Assembly: GCA_003344405.1 (NCBI GenBank)
Contig: NOWV01000056.1
Coordinates: 310,001 to 374,000 of the forward strand
Source of the DNA: Trichoplax sp. H2
Lineage: Eukaryota; Placozoa; Uniplacotomia; Trichoplacea
Length of the DNA stretch: 64,000 nucleotides
Direction: 5' to 3'
Each line of letters opens with the position of its first letter. The stretch's first letter is position 1. Under the pieces are notes generated by a model. It ran no database searches, had not been told where the DNA came from, and saw only the letters and a program-made list of their open reading frames with translations. A program made the translations under genes and the position numbers. Below, piece after piece: positions 12,601 through 24,190 of this stretch.

Positions 12601-15600
12601 AGGCCTAACGGTATAAATATCCATACGTTTCTTAACTACCTATTTAGAATTTATTACTTCACGTTTGAACATCAACCGGACTATCAAAAGATTCAGTTTC
12701 AGTTTCTTGACGCAGTAGATACCTATGATCCTAACGCAATTGCTGTAAGTAGAAAATCGCTATTGTACTTAACCGTATTCGATAACTCTGTGACTAAAAT
12801 AGTTTGTACAGCAGAGCTGCTGCTATATAATTGTACTTAAAATGCAATCGTGTATTAATTTATCAATGGTAGAAACATTATTTTTAACTATTGCTATCGA
12901 ATATTACAAACTAGAAAATTTTAGATTGCTGATTATAATTTACGTATAACTTTTTTTAAAATTTAGCAAGTATTGAATATGTACCCATACCATATTGATT
13001 CACTATTACAATTGAGTGAAATTTGCAAAATTAGTGAAGATTTTCAGATGGCTGCTCAACTTATAGGTTGGTATTAGTTTACAATTCTATTGTATGATTC
13101 TTTAAGCTTGATGATACTATAACTGATTCCATCTTTTCATCGATATCATTATCCATTATATAATTTAGAGAGGGCAATGTACAGCTTTGAAAGTACTTTT
13201 CATCCTTTATTCAATTTAACACAAGCGAACTGCAGGCTAGATTATTTGAGGCCGGAAAACAGGTTTTTATCAGTACTTCATTTTGCTCTCTTTGCTTCAA
13301 CTATGTGCGCAATCCGGTGACTAAAACGTTTTATTTTTAGAGCATTTTATACAACTCTTTTTCAACAAATTAAATTTGTAGGACAGAGGAGTAAGAATAT
13401 TTGTAAATGTGCCTTTTAATAATGATAATTACAATATTAAATCTAATACTTTCGTATTGTGCCTAGGTTGTTACAGGACTGGACTAGAACTTTGTAAACT
13501 TTTACTAAGGTATTTCGCTTCTTTTGATAAAACAGATGTTATCTTACTCTGCTTGTGTACAGCACAGTACTTCTTTGATTATACGCTATCAGTTTAAAAC
13601 CGTTACGGTTCAACAAGTTCACTTTTACTAATTCAAATAAAGGCAACTAATAGCATGTTCACATACTTTTAGCCTTGATCCAGACACCGATCCGCTCTGC
13701 GTTTTGTTAATGATTGATTTTTATGCATTGAAATCTGAAGAATATCGTTACCTAGTTAGAATTTTTAACGAAGTTGAGGTAATCGTCTTATTCATAGCGT
13801 CTAATTATCTTTGAACAAATATACTTGTAGCCTTTATAAGAACTAGTTTGATGGATTGTCTCTGGACATTAAAAGATTAATTAACAATTTCAATTTTATC
13901 TGCAAATATACTTATACCAAATAATCGTTATTGCAGCACGACAAAAATTTGTCGCAATTGCCCAATTTTGCCTACTCGACGTCTATCGCCAAATTTTATT
14001 TAGCAGCTGAGTCTGGATCACATGATGAAGCTGATAGCCTGGTTAGTGGTGGATGCTATTGTCTTAGAGTAGTATACATACTTTGATTTGTTAATATAAT
14101 GCAATGATTGTAATAACTGCGAATGTGCTTACAGTTGCAGCAAGCCCTAATGATGTTTCCTATGGTAAGTAGTACTATTTCTTTGCTCATTTATCGGATT
14201 ATTCCTGTACACACTGTAGATAACAATCTTCGTTGTGAATAAACATTACAGGTTTTAATACCTTTGCTTGATAAGTGCTCAGTTAAATTTTCTCCTGACG
14301 TAGTCGAGAATCCGTTTTTTAAATCAAGTTACAGGTAATGATTTAGGTTTAACTATTATTAATGTCTCGAAATGGGATTCCTTCCTTTTTTAGTGTTATG
14401 ATTCACGTACGTGTATACTGCGTATGTTGCTGATATATCGTAAATGTGCTTTATTTATTAATTTGATAATGTTGGTTAGCGAGAGTGATGGACTTCGAAT
14501 TTTAGTTAATTTGTATATTGAGCGCTGCCATTCACTATGGAAAATTCCTGAGGTATATTAGTCTTTGATTATTTTAATGATATGTAAAGTGGTCGTTAAT
14601 AGTAATATTTCCTAGGTCATCGATTGGTTGGCGAACAATTGTCAGGCGGTCCTTAAACGAATAAATAGTAATGATTCAGGGTCAAAGGAGCTGTCTGAAA
14701 AGTAATTGCGCGTAAAGGCCCTTAATTTAAACTCGTACTAATTTTCAATTAACAAACGGTGCACAAGATGTTGATTTACTTGTTAACCGATTAATCTTAC
14801 ATAGGCGAGCCCATAGATATCGGGGCATACCACGTAATATTTGCAGACATGTAATTCTTTCAGGTATGATAGTTTCGTAATTTTGGTTTCGGTGCTTTCG
14901 TAGGCCCGGCCCCGTCGTGAGTTTTAGAAGTTTCGTACAGTAATGCTAAATTCAATATTACTTATCCTGCTAGACATTAAGAACGTTTCTGTTTCACTAC
15001 CTACGGTAAGTTGTAAAACTAGAACATCGCGACATTACCACTTTCTGTATGCTGTGGATCTTTAGAATCATTATGTACGTTATTATAGAATTATTGGATG
15101 TTAATCTTTAGGACATAGCACAAACTTCTTGGACAATCTTTGATCCCGTGCCTCCTGCGGACAATGTTACTAGTTACACCCGGCCAGCAAGAACCAGGTA
15201 TGAGATGAACTACGATATCGTTTATAATTTCGTTTTCTTTTTGCACACCTAACACTTTTCTGAATTATCTTGTTCGTCATGAAACAAATGACAATAGATC
15301 AGTTGATAATGAAAATGAAAGTTTGATATCTTTGTTCATGCGTTCCCTAATGCCTTCTTTCGCGTCGCAGGTACAAAATTACATTGTGTTAATGTAATTT
15401 TAAAGCTTTTCTTCAGCAGTTAAATCTACTCAAGCTTGGTAATAAATTCTAATCTGTAATAATGATGCATTTCTTTCTTGTGGTAGAGAGAACAAAATCA
15501 TCAAGGCCAGCAACATGCTGCAGCCGCAGCGGAAGGTGCCATCCAACAATTACCTGCAGGGAATGAAGAGCATCTGCACAATATTTATACTACGACACTG

Positions 15601-15747
15601 GATTACTTCCGGCAGGCTGCTGCAGAACTGCGAGCTTTTGCAGCTAATACTGCGAATTCAGGGGGCAATCATGATGATGAAAATGACCAAAATGATGGCG
15701 AAAGTGACGAAGATGAAATCGAGGACGAAGTTAATGTTTTAGATTAA
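9663..15747 (+). CDS. TCF25: TCF25 / Nulp1 (Rqc1 homologue), ribosome quality control factor
   Basis: Homologue of TCF25/Rqc1, a cofactor of the ribosome-associated quality-control complex that helps Listerin-type ubiquitination of stalled nascent chains. Exons: 9663-9824, 10689-10757, 11178-11258, 11468-11558, 11697-11766, 12030-12092, 12201-12242, 12327-12370, 12483-12516, 12648-12744, 12967-13066, 13169-13262, 13341-13390, 13467-13509, 13673-13778, 13937-14041, 14135-14164, 14252-14334, 14480-14552, 14616-14701, 14805-14863, 14974-15005, 15112-15197, 15298-15370, 15487-15747. The joined frame is 677 residues, nearly the human length. It carries the acidic and Lys-rich N-terminus, HLNPDNEMRRKFG, the YPYHIDSLLQLSE segment, CRLDYLRPENR, SLDPDTDPLCVLLMID, APRNICRHVILS-like RGIPRNICRHVILS, and FMRSLMPSF, followed by an acidic tail. 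Every junction has GT and AG and a matching phase. Several exons are only 30-50 nt. It converges on PUF60. Confidence 0.95.
9965..10300. repeat. Diverged two-copy duplication in TCF25 intron 1
   Basis: ATAATGTCATCTACAAATAG followed by GATTAGTCACTACTTAGGAT at about 9971 recurs with substitutions at about 10197 (ATAACGTCATCAACAAATTG, then AATTAGTCACTACTTGTGAC), including the following AGAGAAGT.GTATT block. Spacing is about 225 bp. It lies in the longest TCF25 intron (9825-10688). Confidence 0.6.
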
Positions 15748-16060
15748 AATCATTATGAATTAACTTTGGAGTTTCATCTTGAAATCATAAGCTGTGTCTA
15801 TCATTTTTAGTTCATGGTCATGTCAATGCCATCAGCCTTAGAGCTACAGGATGTGAAATATTTAAATATATTTTTTCCATTTATACAAGAGTCCACATTG
15901 ATTCAATTAATATAAATTTCACAAAACTTTTATTTCATGATAAGGGAATAGTACTAAAATATATGACACCAGTACAATTGTACAGTTTACATCTCCTATA
16001 TATATATTAAAATACAGTACGTAACAAATATCATGTAAACTATTATAAATGATCGTCTTC
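15748..16060. other. Short spacer between convergent TCF25 and PUF60 stop codons
   Basis: Only 313 bp separate the two stop codons, so both 3' UTRs and polyadenylation sites must fit or overlap here. A minus-strand AATAAA is visible; no canonical plus-strand AATAAA is seen for TCF25, only ATTAAA- and AATATA-like strings. Confidence 0.7.
15929..15934 (-). terminator. Probable PUF60 polyadenylation signal AATAAA
   Basis: AATAAA on the minus strand, 127 bp past the PUF60 stop, in an AT-rich context. It is the nearest canonical hexamer on the correct strand. Confidence 0.5.
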
Positions 16061-19000
16061 TCACGCAGATAGATCTCCAGTTGAGTATTTTGTAACGTCA
16101 TATGTTTCTGCCTTTATTGTTCGACCACCAAACCATCTTCCATTCAGAGCATCAATAGCATTTCCAGCTTCTATAAATTAAGATATTAACACTTATGATA
16201 TAACAGTTGCTCTAATATTGGCAATAAATTAACATATGACTTACGCGATGGTGAATCAAATTCAACAAAAATTTTAACAAGAACATCCGCATTGTCTTCT
16301 TCCCCTTGACGTTCTTGATATATTATGACACGTTTCACCGTCCCGTATTTGCTACATTCTTCAGTAACCTCAGTTTCTAGATCTTCATCGATGTCCTCAA
16401 CGGAGACCATATTTTTAAGGATAATAACCTGAGATTGCTGAAAATTTATTTTATAACTTAGAAATTGCCAATCCAAAATAAATATAAAAGCAGTAATAAC
16501 TAATAATATTGCTTAGTTGTACTTACTTCCTCCTTTCTAGACAATTTTTGCATCACCATATATCGTGCAGTACTACCCGAAATAGACATACTTTCTTCGT
16601 GGCTTAGACTTTGCATTTCTGGCTGGTTTATCGCATTCTCTTCCGATAATTTCTTCGCATTTGCCAAAACAGCTGCTACTTTCTCTGCTGGTGTACTTTG
16701 TGGTTCTGCTTAAATTTTAGATTAATAGGAAATTGAATTTTGAATTGTCAACATTACTATTTTCCGTAAAATATAATACCTTCTGCCACTACAGTAGTAG
16801 TTGGAGGAGGAGGAGGAGGAGGAGCAGCAGCAGCAGCAAGAGTTTCTGTTACCGTAACGATAGATGTAGTGGGCACAGTAGCGACTGATGTAAGAACAGT
16901 GGTTGTTGGTGTTACAGCTACTACGCCAGTTGGAACCGTTGGCAAGACAGTTGTAACACTGTTTATACTGGTGACACCCACTAAATTCGTTGCTATTAAA
17001 GGATTTGCTGCCAAAGTCGCAGTAGGAACTTTAAAAGTAAAAAGTTATTGTTAAAGAAAACGAGACTTGCAACACATAAGTATTATCGAAAAAGAATCAT
17101 AAATACTCGAAATTCCGGTGTCCTGTGATTGTATCTTAGCGGAAACGGCCGCAGCAGCGAGTGCTGCAGCTGGAGGTAAAGTGTTCGGTTGTGCAGTAGC
17201 CGTAGGAGGTGTCACTGCCTGTCAATTTAAGTATAACAGTCGTATAAATATTACCTGTACAATATCCTAGAAAAGCTGATCTAGACTTACCCGTCCAACT
17301 CTTAAATATTGTCCTCCAAGATCAAACATATTCATAGAAGCAATAGCATCCATTGCTGATTGTAGACCGTCTAACTCAATATAACAATAACCTCTAAAGT
17401 AAAATAAACAATTAATTTGTTAGCATACTTGATATATGTATAATTTGCTTAAGAATTTAAACTACACTACAAATTTCAATTAGCAACATAGGACTATATA
17501 GCCATTTGCACTTTCTGCATTGCCCGTAACATATACAGTTGAAATTACTCCTATAACAGGTTTACTCTAAGCTTACAGACCTGTGTTTACCGGTAATATT
17601 GTCTAAAGGCATCGTGCAAGATTTAATTTTTCCAAATGCTTCGAAAACGCTAAAAAAGGGTTACAACGGCAAAACAGGAGTTGGTAATGTTAACTGATCC
17701 GTATTATTATATTCATTTAAAATACCTTTTGATATCTGATTCCGAAAGATCTGGATGCACAGATGCAACATAAATGCGCGCATAGTTTTTAGCTTCTTCT
17801 TCAATCTGTTGGATAAGGGGGCCAGCTTGAGGCATTTGGGTCGGCCTTCCAACCTGAAATATTTGTAGCAGAAGATAGTGCCCAATAATATCAGTATTGA
17901 AAATTATAAAATCTAGAATTTATCACAATTTCATGAACAAACTTTTATATTTCTGCCTCCCATAAGTTGGCCATTCATTTGTTCTAGAGCTAACTGTGCA
18001 GCTTCTGGAGTTTCAAATTCAATGAAAGCAAAACCCTAAAATTTATTTAACCACGCGATAAAATAAATGACATTTTATTACCAATGGTGCCTTATTTTAT
18101 GTTAACAAAAAGACAATCAAACCTTATGTTTCATCGTAACTGTATCCCACGAAAGATTAATGTTTTTAATTGGACCGAAAGGACTAAAGGTTTGCTTGAT
18201 ATGATCTTCACGTAAATCAAAGCTGATGCTTCCTACATATATTCTGTACGAATTTATAGGTATAAAGTTAATGAAATGAATACGACGTAACCATCCTTTA
18301 AAATCATACCTGCACATTAATGCTAACGCTCTTTGTTGTTGTGCGGCAACTTGCAAAGCAGAAACCTAATATTGATATAAATTAGTGTCTCTTCATAATA
18401 TAACGATAACCGAATAAGTAAAATTAGATATGTTACTACATATTTCACGATACCAAAAGCAATAATAATTTATACAATCACTACGGAACAATTTATAAAA
18501 TTGCAAGATAAAAAATAATTTACTTGTTGTTGTTGAACAGTAGCTTGCTTTGTTAGGAGCTGCATTAAAGTAAAATGTTAAAAATTAGTAAACAGTAATC
18601 TGATGTTAGATACTATGCTACGTCAAGTTTATTGCCGATGTACCGACTGAACAGATTGTTCAACAGCATAGCGTTTGGCTTTGCGTAAGGCTTCTTCTTG
18701 GACATCATTTAGTGTCGGTAACTTTGACGCAGCCAGTATATGCTTTGCTACGGTTGAAGCATCATGAACTGAGGCACCAGGACCAGCTAGCAATTCCCCG
18801 GTTTGAATGACTTCTGCACTGGTAGACTGATCTTTATCTAAATGTTAGATTTGTAGCAAGAAATTTCAGTTGATATTGAAACAGTTGTGTAGCACACTAA
18901 TCAGTAATTGCTGCTTGTACAGCTCTGCGTGATCAGTAAACGGTTTATACAGAATGATATATTATAGATCAGTTTAAAACACACCAGGCTTTAACTTCAT

Positions 19001-22000
19001 ACTGTCATCGTTCAACTCTACAGTTACATAAAGAGAAATAAACATCTGTAAAATCTATCAATAATACATGAATCTTTCACGTCCTGGTATCTCAGCAAAT
19101 TTAACTGTAAAAGATATTTTTTCACACACGATTAGTAGTAAGGTGCTGTGCATGGATAAGAAACACTATTAAAATATATAGTGCTTTCATATCAGGATAT
19201 GCCTATATAGAATAAGATGCATGCTTACTGATTGACCGGTGTCTGGTAAATTTGATAATTAAGCAACTGTACCTAGTAAACGTTATTGCATTGTTAATAG
19301 CCTCACCATGAAACTCATATTATGACGGATATAGTCAATTCTACTAAGGTATAATCAGTTCCTACTAAAGAAATAACTATTGCTCCAAACTGTAAGTAGG
19401 TACACTACTGTAAATCTAACAATTGGTATACCGATTTTAATGGCACTACAACTTGTACGATAGATTAAATATTTAATTTTACACCTGTAGATAACGTAAT
19501 TTATGTCCAGATCAAACTTCAAATTGATTCAGCCTTGAAGAAACAACATTACAGTGAAATAACAATGTAACTATAAACAATTATCAATTACATGAAAATT
19601 TCAATCAATACACTGCAATGCGTAATTTCTTCTTCCTATCACACTTCTGATAGACATGATTACATCGTTCGGGGAGTTACTATGCGAATTATTATCAGAA
19701 GAGAAATACAGAAAGAAAGAAAGAGCAAATACGAAGAAAATAGCTGTTAATGATGGCTATATCATCGCAAATCATTTACTATACAGAATCAATATTCACA
19801 AGCAATGTGTCAAATAATTTGCAATCAGCAATCGGTGAAAGCGTCCTACGTAATAGTACTGTAAGTAACAAGTGCAAGCATACGCGTATATACGGTAGTA
19901 CCTGAAGTATAACGAACGTGAGTTCTACTACTGTCATAATAGCTAAAGTATGCGCGTAAAAACTGTGTTTTTAGACATCAGAAGGTGTACATACTCGTAC
20001 AAGTTGATCCACTTTATAGTGTGCTATTAAAATGATTTTTTTGATAGTGCATTGTACTGTAACAAGTGAGTTTCTTTTGCACTTTGTGAAAGCCTTTTAA
20101 AATTACTTCCATCAATCTATGTGTATAATGTACATATCCATCTTAATTCTAATGATAGATTTGATTGCAGTATCATCATTGGGAAAAAATTTCAGCAAAT
20201 AATATCACACGAGCAATAGTTTCAATTTTAGTGTATGCGTATTACTCCAGGAGCGTAAATTTGATCAGCAAGTAATGGTAATTCATAACCGATCAGACGC
20301 TAACAGGGCAACGTAGACTGAATGATTCTATTCAGGTCATCAGACATGCATAAGTTAAAATTTGATCATTACAATAGCAACAATAGTTGTTAGGGCAGGC
20401 AAATTGGATCCAAATATGACTGAAAATGTAGAACGCAAGTGTAGCCAACTAGCCATTCCATCAATCTACTCTACTCGTTGCGCCACTACACTCTATTATT
20501 AAGAGCTAACTTGTTAATACTAACTAGTTTACAGCAAATGAACGCTGATTAACCTCTTAATACACTTTGCAACGCAGTATTTTTATGTAATATCATGTGA
20601 TAGAAGAATTGTAAAGCTACAGCTATATACCAGTAGACGATGCAATATCCCAGCCTCGTTTCCTTCTTCGTTGTCTTCGATTGGCCTGAGCAGACTCATC
20701 ATCTCCGTTGTCTGCGTCGTTTCTTCCAGCTGTATCGCTGTCGTCTTGTACCGTTGGATCCCTGTTTTCGTCGTCGACACTCTACCAAGGTAAATAATTA
20801 TTTAAAATATCACATAAAAGTCTTTTATCCAAGCTTAACTTCATAAGCTCAATTTTCTGTACTATAATATCAAGTTTACCAACTTGATCGGGGCATTATT
20901 ATTATTATTTTAAGTTGATCCTGGACAAAGGTAGACTATCATACAGTAAGTTCTATTGTGCGTCAAACACTCAAATTATTCGCTAGAAGCTACTCAAACA
21001 CGATTTTCCTAACTTAACACGACACCAACATTGAAGCATGTACAAAAATACATTTTACACAATCATAGTTTACTATAATATGTATCTGCTAAAGGTTGGT
21101 GATTACTGCAGTTCGTCATTCATGATGCTAATATAAATCATTCATCTTTCACTTTCTTTCCTACGGTGCAAGAGTTGTTTTAACTTTTGCCATCACTCCA
21201 TTTGTCTTTTTGAAGTTTGCGTCTAACCAATATTGATACATGTGTCTCAAGGCTTAGTAATATAACTTTGATGTGGAACAGCGCTTTCTGTTCCTACCTG
21301 GCTGTCTACGCAAACTCGCATTTCAGCTCAGTATTTTGTATGATTATCTCAATGTCAGAGAAGAAGGGCAAGATTCTTATACGTTCAAGGTATACTAATA
21401 CTGTACTATTATAAAAGTTCCTTCTTTACTTAATGAAAGCAAAATAAGACTAGATGAATTCATCTCAGGGCTTAGTAATGTAACTTTGATGTGGAATAGC
21501 ACTTTCTGTTGCTACCTGGCTGTCTACGCAAACTCGTATTTCAGCTGTGTATTTTGTATGATTATCTGCATGGCAGTGAAAAAGGGCTCGATTCTAATAC
21601 GTTCAAGGTATACTAATACTGTACTATTATACAAGTTTCTTCTTTAATGAAAGTAAAATAAGACTTGATGAATTCATCTCAGGGCTTAGTAATGTAACTT
21701 TGATGTGGAATAGCACTTTCTGTTGCTACCTGGCTGTCTACGCAAACTCGTATTTCAGCTGTGTATTTTGTATGATTATTTGCATGGCAGTGAAAAAGGG
21801 CTCGATTCTAATACGTTCAAGGTATACCAATACTGTACTATTATACAAGTTTCTTTTTGAAGTAAAATAAGACTTGATGAATTCATCCAGCAGCATGTAT
21901 ACTTGGAATAAAATGTGTGGATATCGTCCTTTTCACCGTTTTATTTCCTAGAGACAACGAAGAGTATTGGAAGTATATAGAGTAGACTGACCATGTTGAC

Positions 22001-22398
22001 TGTTGCAAGAATGGTGTTTCACCTTATTCACTGAGCTGAACGCGCGTTGACAAGTTAGTTTATGTCTATTAGCTCAATACCCAGTTTTCTTTGAGTAAAG
22101 AAAGTTTGTAAACTAGAAAACTACGTTGTACTACGGTTCTATCTCATCTCCCAACCAGGAAATGCAGCACCATGTCTGTCGTCGTTTAACTAACTACAAC
22201 TAAAACGGTCCGACTGCATGGTTGGAATATGTCCCGTTGGAAAAATTCAACTGACAGCGTCAACTCGAACTTCTTTACCTTTGCTTTTTGCCTAACTCTA
22301 AAGTCAATGTATGGTCATAGAAGAGTAATAATTACCTGTTCTTGATCATTCTGTGAGATATTGACAGGATCACTTTCTACTTCAATGTCCATGTCCAT
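16061..22398 (-). CDS. PUF60: PUF60 / half-pint, poly(U)-binding splicing factor
   Basis: Splicing factor related to U2AF65 that binds polypyrimidine tracts and aids U2 snRNP recruitment in the nucleus. Exons (minus): 22398-22336, 20781-20631, 18837-18644, 18559-18524, 18365-18310, 18243-18123, 18035-17943, 17853-17726, 17649-17581, 17393-17291, 17218-17107, 17028-16780, 16708-16527, 16437-16245, 16170-16061. The joined frame is 619 residues against about 559 in human. Seen in order: an acidic N-terminus with an RRKRGWD motif (W65), the [16 protein letters not shown] helix, RRM1 (RNP2 IYVGSI, RNP1 HKGFAFIEF) at about 167-240, RRM2 ([15 protein letters not shown]) at about 264-340, an Ala/Pro/Thr/Val-rich linker, [15 protein letters not shown], and a C-terminal UHM from about 520 with [15 protein letters not shown] and GRWF (the R-x-F motif), ending DLSA. 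The two first introns are long (1.8 and 1.55 kb). The 12-residue exon [12 protein letters not shown] and the first two exons are less conserved but phase-consistent. Confidence 0.94.
16801..16838. repeat. Trinucleotide tract (GGA)n(GCA)n inside PUF60 linker exon
   Basis: About six GGA units run into about five GCA units on the plus strand. On the PUF60 strand they encode an Ala run followed by a Pro run in the low-complexity linker between RRM2 and the UHM. Length is likely polymorphic. Confidence 0.85.
18838..20630. other. PUF60 intron 2, no internal gene seen
   Basis: A long AT-rich intron between the N-terminal exon with the RRKRGWD motif and the conserved helix exon. I saw no conserved open frame, RNA gene or clear repeat in it. 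Confidence 0.5.
21251..21890. repeat. Three-copy tandem repeat of about 215 bp in PUF60 intron 1
   Basis: Copies begin with GGCTTAGTAAT near 21251, 21469 and 21683. Copies two and three are nearly identical (CTTTGATGTGGAATAGCACT, GTATTTCAGCTGTGTATTTT); copy one has diverged more. Each ends in AATAAGACT.GATGAATTCATC. This lies within the 1.55-kb intron between PUF60 exons 1 and 2. Confidence 0.9.
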
Positions 22399-22515
22399 GA
22401 TTGAAAATGGAGTCCGTGTATTGGCAATGGCTTTCCTACTGTACGTCTTGCAGTCACCGTAGGTCAGTACTGTCCTGTCCCATACCTAACTCCAAACTAC
22501 AGTAGTTGAACCGAC

Positions 22516-23260
22516 GTTTTGGGGGGGGGGAACTTTTTGGTACTACCATTATAAATTTGCGGCCAATTTGAACAATGAACTTGATCATGTCATGTCGCCC
22601 GCGTGCGGGTGAAGCGATACATTACACTCTTACCTAGATTGAAGCGATACATTACACTCTTACCTAGATTGAAGCGATACAGTACACTCTCGCCTAGAGT
22701 GAAGCGTTACAGTACACTCTTACCTAGAGTGAAGCGATACAGTACAGTACAGTCTTACCTACAGTACAGTACAGTACTGTAGAGTGAAGCGATGCCGTAC
22801 AGTACACACTCTTCTTACCTACAGTACTGTACACTGTACAGTGTAGTGAAGCGATACAGTACTGTACTGTACTGTACTGTAGGTCGATGGACTTTTTTAT
22901 ACTGTACTGTACTGTACTGTACAATGTACATCCTCAATTCCTCATTGTTCCTACATTGTTCAAATTGGTCCCAAATTTGTTATGGTAGTATTGAAAAAGT
23001 CTCCCCCCCAAAACGTAGGAACTGTACTGTACAGTGTACTGTACAGTCCCCTCTTTTTTAGGTACTGTACTGTAGTGCATACTGTATACTGTACTGTACA
23101 GTATTGTACTGCACTGTATCGCTTCACTCTAGGTAAGACTCACTCCGTAAGAGTGTAACTGTATCGCTTCACTCTAGGTAAGAAGAGTGTACTGTACTAT
23201 ACTGTACTGTAGAGCTCCTGTACAGTGTACAGTACTGTAGGACTACAGTCTACTGCACTG
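22516..23260. repeat. Fold-back element with 30-bp repeats and TACTGTAC arrays
   Basis: An outer arm at 22516-22580 (TTTTGGGGGGGGGGAACTTTTT, then ACCATTATAAATTTG and CCAATTTGAACAATG) returns inverted at about 22944-23017. Between them a 30-bp unit, GAAGCGATACATTACACTCT plus TACCTAGATT, starts at 22611, 22641, 22671, 22701 and 22731, then degenerates into CAGTACAGTACTGTAC runs. Inverted versions of the unit (GTATCGCTTCACTCTAGGTA) occur at about 23117-23180. No protein gene is involved; short frames here are repeat artefacts. Confidence 0.85.
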
Positions 23261-23533
23261 TAGACAGAGAAGTACTGAGAGAGGCTTTCTCTCTCAGTAG
23301 TCAGTAGACTCAGTACCCCTAAGCAAGCCCTGCGTAAAAATAAATAATAATGGCGCTTTGCCTTGAACGCCTGCCACAGAGTCCCTCAGTGGATGCAAAT
23401 AATAACCCGACTGTGCAAAATAACGTGCATGTAAACGACCTGTTTCAACCAGTAATATAGTACAGCACTGACATCGATTATCATCGGCAGTATGGAGATT
23501 CCTTTGCTGGTTCTATTTCGATCATCTACGTAC

Positions 23534-23931
23534 GTATTTTGCCATGTTTACTCCATTTTGCATCATTTCCAACCTACCATCTTCTCCTAAGCTACATATC
23601 TTGCTGATTGTCACCTACTATTCAAGCAACTATCCATACCGCACTCGTACTGTTGCTAGTAATTATGCTAGTACACTTTCTCCTACTTGCTGACCATGGC
23701 GTATTTTGCCATCTTGACTCCATTTTGCGTCATTTCCAACGTACCTTCTTCTCCTAAGCTATATCTCACTGATTGTCAGCCACTATTCAAGCTACTATTC
23801 ATACCGCACTCGTACTGTTACTAGTAGCCATGCCAGTACACTTTCTCCTACTTGCTAACCATGGCGTATTATGCCATGGTCAGCAAATTTTGAGTGATTT
23901 CCAACGTACCTTCTTCTCGTAAGCTACATCT
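23534..23931. repeat. Tandem repeat, 166-bp unit, two full copies and a partial third
   Basis: GTATTTTGCCAT starts units at 23534 and 23701, and GTATTATGCCAT at 23866. Shared text includes CATTTTGC.TCATTTCCAAC, CTTCTCCTAAGCTA, ATACCGCACTCGTACTGTT and CTTTCTCCTACTTGCT. The third copy fades after CTACATCTTTCTTA. Confidence 0.9.
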
Positions 23932-24190
23932 TTCTTATGGTCATAATAATGTAGTTGATGGAGGCATCCAATTCAATCTCAACTTGAATTGGAAGCACAT
24001 TGAAAATAGAATCGATCAATTCTACGCAGCCCGACAGTAGCGTTGATAGACAGTCATCACCAATCCCAATCCCCTTACCCAATAAGAAAGAGCATTGACT
24101 CATGGCCTTAGACTGTATACCTTCTCAAGGTTGCAACAGTGATGCTTTCCGAAATTCTTCAAAATCTTCAAATTCCTTACAGTAAAATGC

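Noticed and set aside
16869-17054. Val/Thr-rich frame antisense to PUF60
   Set aside because: Shadow of the low-complexity PUF60 linker exon in another frame.
22724-23061. Frames rich in Tyr, Cys, Thr and Val on both strands
   Set aside because: Translation of TACTGTAC-type simple repeats.
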